Source: CAZVIJ01 sp964626735
Lineage (GTDB): Bacteria; Patescibacteriota; Dojkabacteria; JAOAGR01
DNA: 6,048 nt
Direction of reading: 5' to 3'
Assembly: GCA_964626735.1 (NCBI GenBank)
Contig: CAZVIJ010000077.1
Location: forward strand, 1-6,048
Shown here piece by piece: positions 5,513 to 6,048 of the stretch (positions within the stretch are counted from its first letter, which is position 1; each line of letters starts with the position of its first letter). The notes under the pieces were generated by a model. That model was given only the letters and a program-made list of their open reading frames with translations, did no database searches and was not told the DNA's origin. The translations under genes and the position numbers were made by a program.

Positions 5513-6048
5513 ATGTTGCAACGAGTGGACAAAATTCTTCAATATCCAAACCCGATACTCAAAAATAAGTCAAAACCGGTCAAGAAAATCGATCCGGAGA
5601 TTCATAACCTAATCGAAGATCTTAAGAAATTGGCGAAAGAAAATTCGAAGGATGGGATTATTCTAGTCGGACTTTCGGCTCCCCAAGTGGGGTTTAACGT
5701 AAACGTTTTTGTTTTCTACGACTACAACATTGAGGAATATGTGGAGGTAATCAATCCCAGGGTCATCTATACTTCAAAAGAGATTACTTCTGAATGGGAA
5801 GGATGCGCATCTATCGGTACCGGACCTTCTAGTCTTTTCGGTCCCGTAAAACGATCTCGGGCCTCCCAAATACAATTCTTGACCGCAAATAACGAAGAGA
5901 AAATTGTATCAGCCTCGAATTACTTAAGTCATATTATTTTGCACGAGATGGATCATTTAGATGGAATACTCTTCATCGATCGTGTTGAGGATCCTAAAAT
6001 GATCTATACTGCTAAAGAGCTCGATGAGTACGCAAAGCGTCACGGTGG
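5513..6048 (+). CDS. def: Peptide deformylase, 3' end cut by window edge
   Basis: Peptide deformylase removes the N-formyl group from the initiator methionine of new proteins at the ribosome, using a metal ion. From the ATG at 5513 there are 178 full codons to the window edge, with no stop. All three family motifs are present: motif I VGLSAPQ (52-58) with Gln58; motif II EGCAS (96-100) with metal ligand Cys98; motif III HEMDH (144-148) with metal ligands His144 and His148 and catalytic Glu145. The opening ILQYPNPIL (8-16) and HLDGILFIDRV (148-158) are also typical, and FGPVKR (109-114) matches a segment common in related deformylases. Differences from the classic pattern are Ala99 for Leu in EGCLS, Ser55 for Ala in motif I, and Leu143 where QHE is usual; catalytic residues are intact, so I expect an active enzyme. 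E. coli Def has 169 residues, so the C-terminus is probably nearly complete. The ATG follows an extended -10 by 6 nt, with no SD. Confidence 0.94.
   Translation, partial: MLQRVDKILQYPNPILKNKSKPVKKIDPEIHNLIEDLKKLAKENSKDGIILVGLSAPQVGFNVNVFVFYDYNIEEYVEVINPRVIYTSKEITSEWEGCASIGTGPSSLFGPVKRSRASQIQFLTANNEEKIVSASNYLSHIILHEMDHLDGILFIDRVEDPKMIYTAKELDEYAKRHG

Noticed and set aside
1..6048. CRISPR arrays, insertion sequences, tRNA genes or prophage features
   Set aside because: No direct repeat array, transposase, terminal inverted repeats or tRNA-like fold was seen. The coding layout is continuous housekeeping and pilus genes.

Overview
The window looks like chromosomal DNA from a Patescibacteria (CPR) member, possibly a Saccharibacteria-like lineage. 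This is an inference from the reduced replication protein, the CPR-like peptide deformylase (short, with a GPVKR segment after motif II) and the compact type IV pilus cluster. No rRNA or marker gene is present to settle the lineage. The standard stop code fits: three pilus genes totalling about 1,580 codons have no internal UGA. Gene density is very high, and no stretch over about 70 bases lies outside a gene.

Left and centre (1-4802, minus strand): a type IV pilus motor operon transcribed right to left as pilB, pilT, pilC. PilB is the extension ATPase, PilT the retraction ATPase and PilC the inner-membrane platform that both ATPases act on. pilC runs off the left edge and is probably only a few codons short of its end. 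The pilB-pilT gap is 45 nt and the pilT-pilC gap is 2 nt, so co-transcription is likely. Pilins, prepilin peptidase and PilM/N/O are not in the window and may lie beyond position 1.

Divergent spacer (4803-4868): a 66-bp region with promoter-like elements on both strands, including an 8-bp palindrome that reads TATAAT in both directions.

Right (4869-6048, plus strand): a short DNA polymerase III delta-prime-like clamp-loader protein without a P-loop, then peptide deformylase (def), cut by the right edge. Both plus-strand genes have a -10-like hexamer only 6-7 nt before the ATG and no Shine-Dalgarno sequence, which suggests leaderless mRNAs. In contrast, pilC, inside the operon, has a clear GGGAG site.

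The families here are known, and I see no wholly new system. The most unusual points are an acidic disordered extension of about 200 residues on PilT, an extra segment inside the PilB zinc-binding region, PilB and PilT lying in one reading frame separated by a single UGA, the stripped-down delta-prime protein, and the leaderless promoter pattern.
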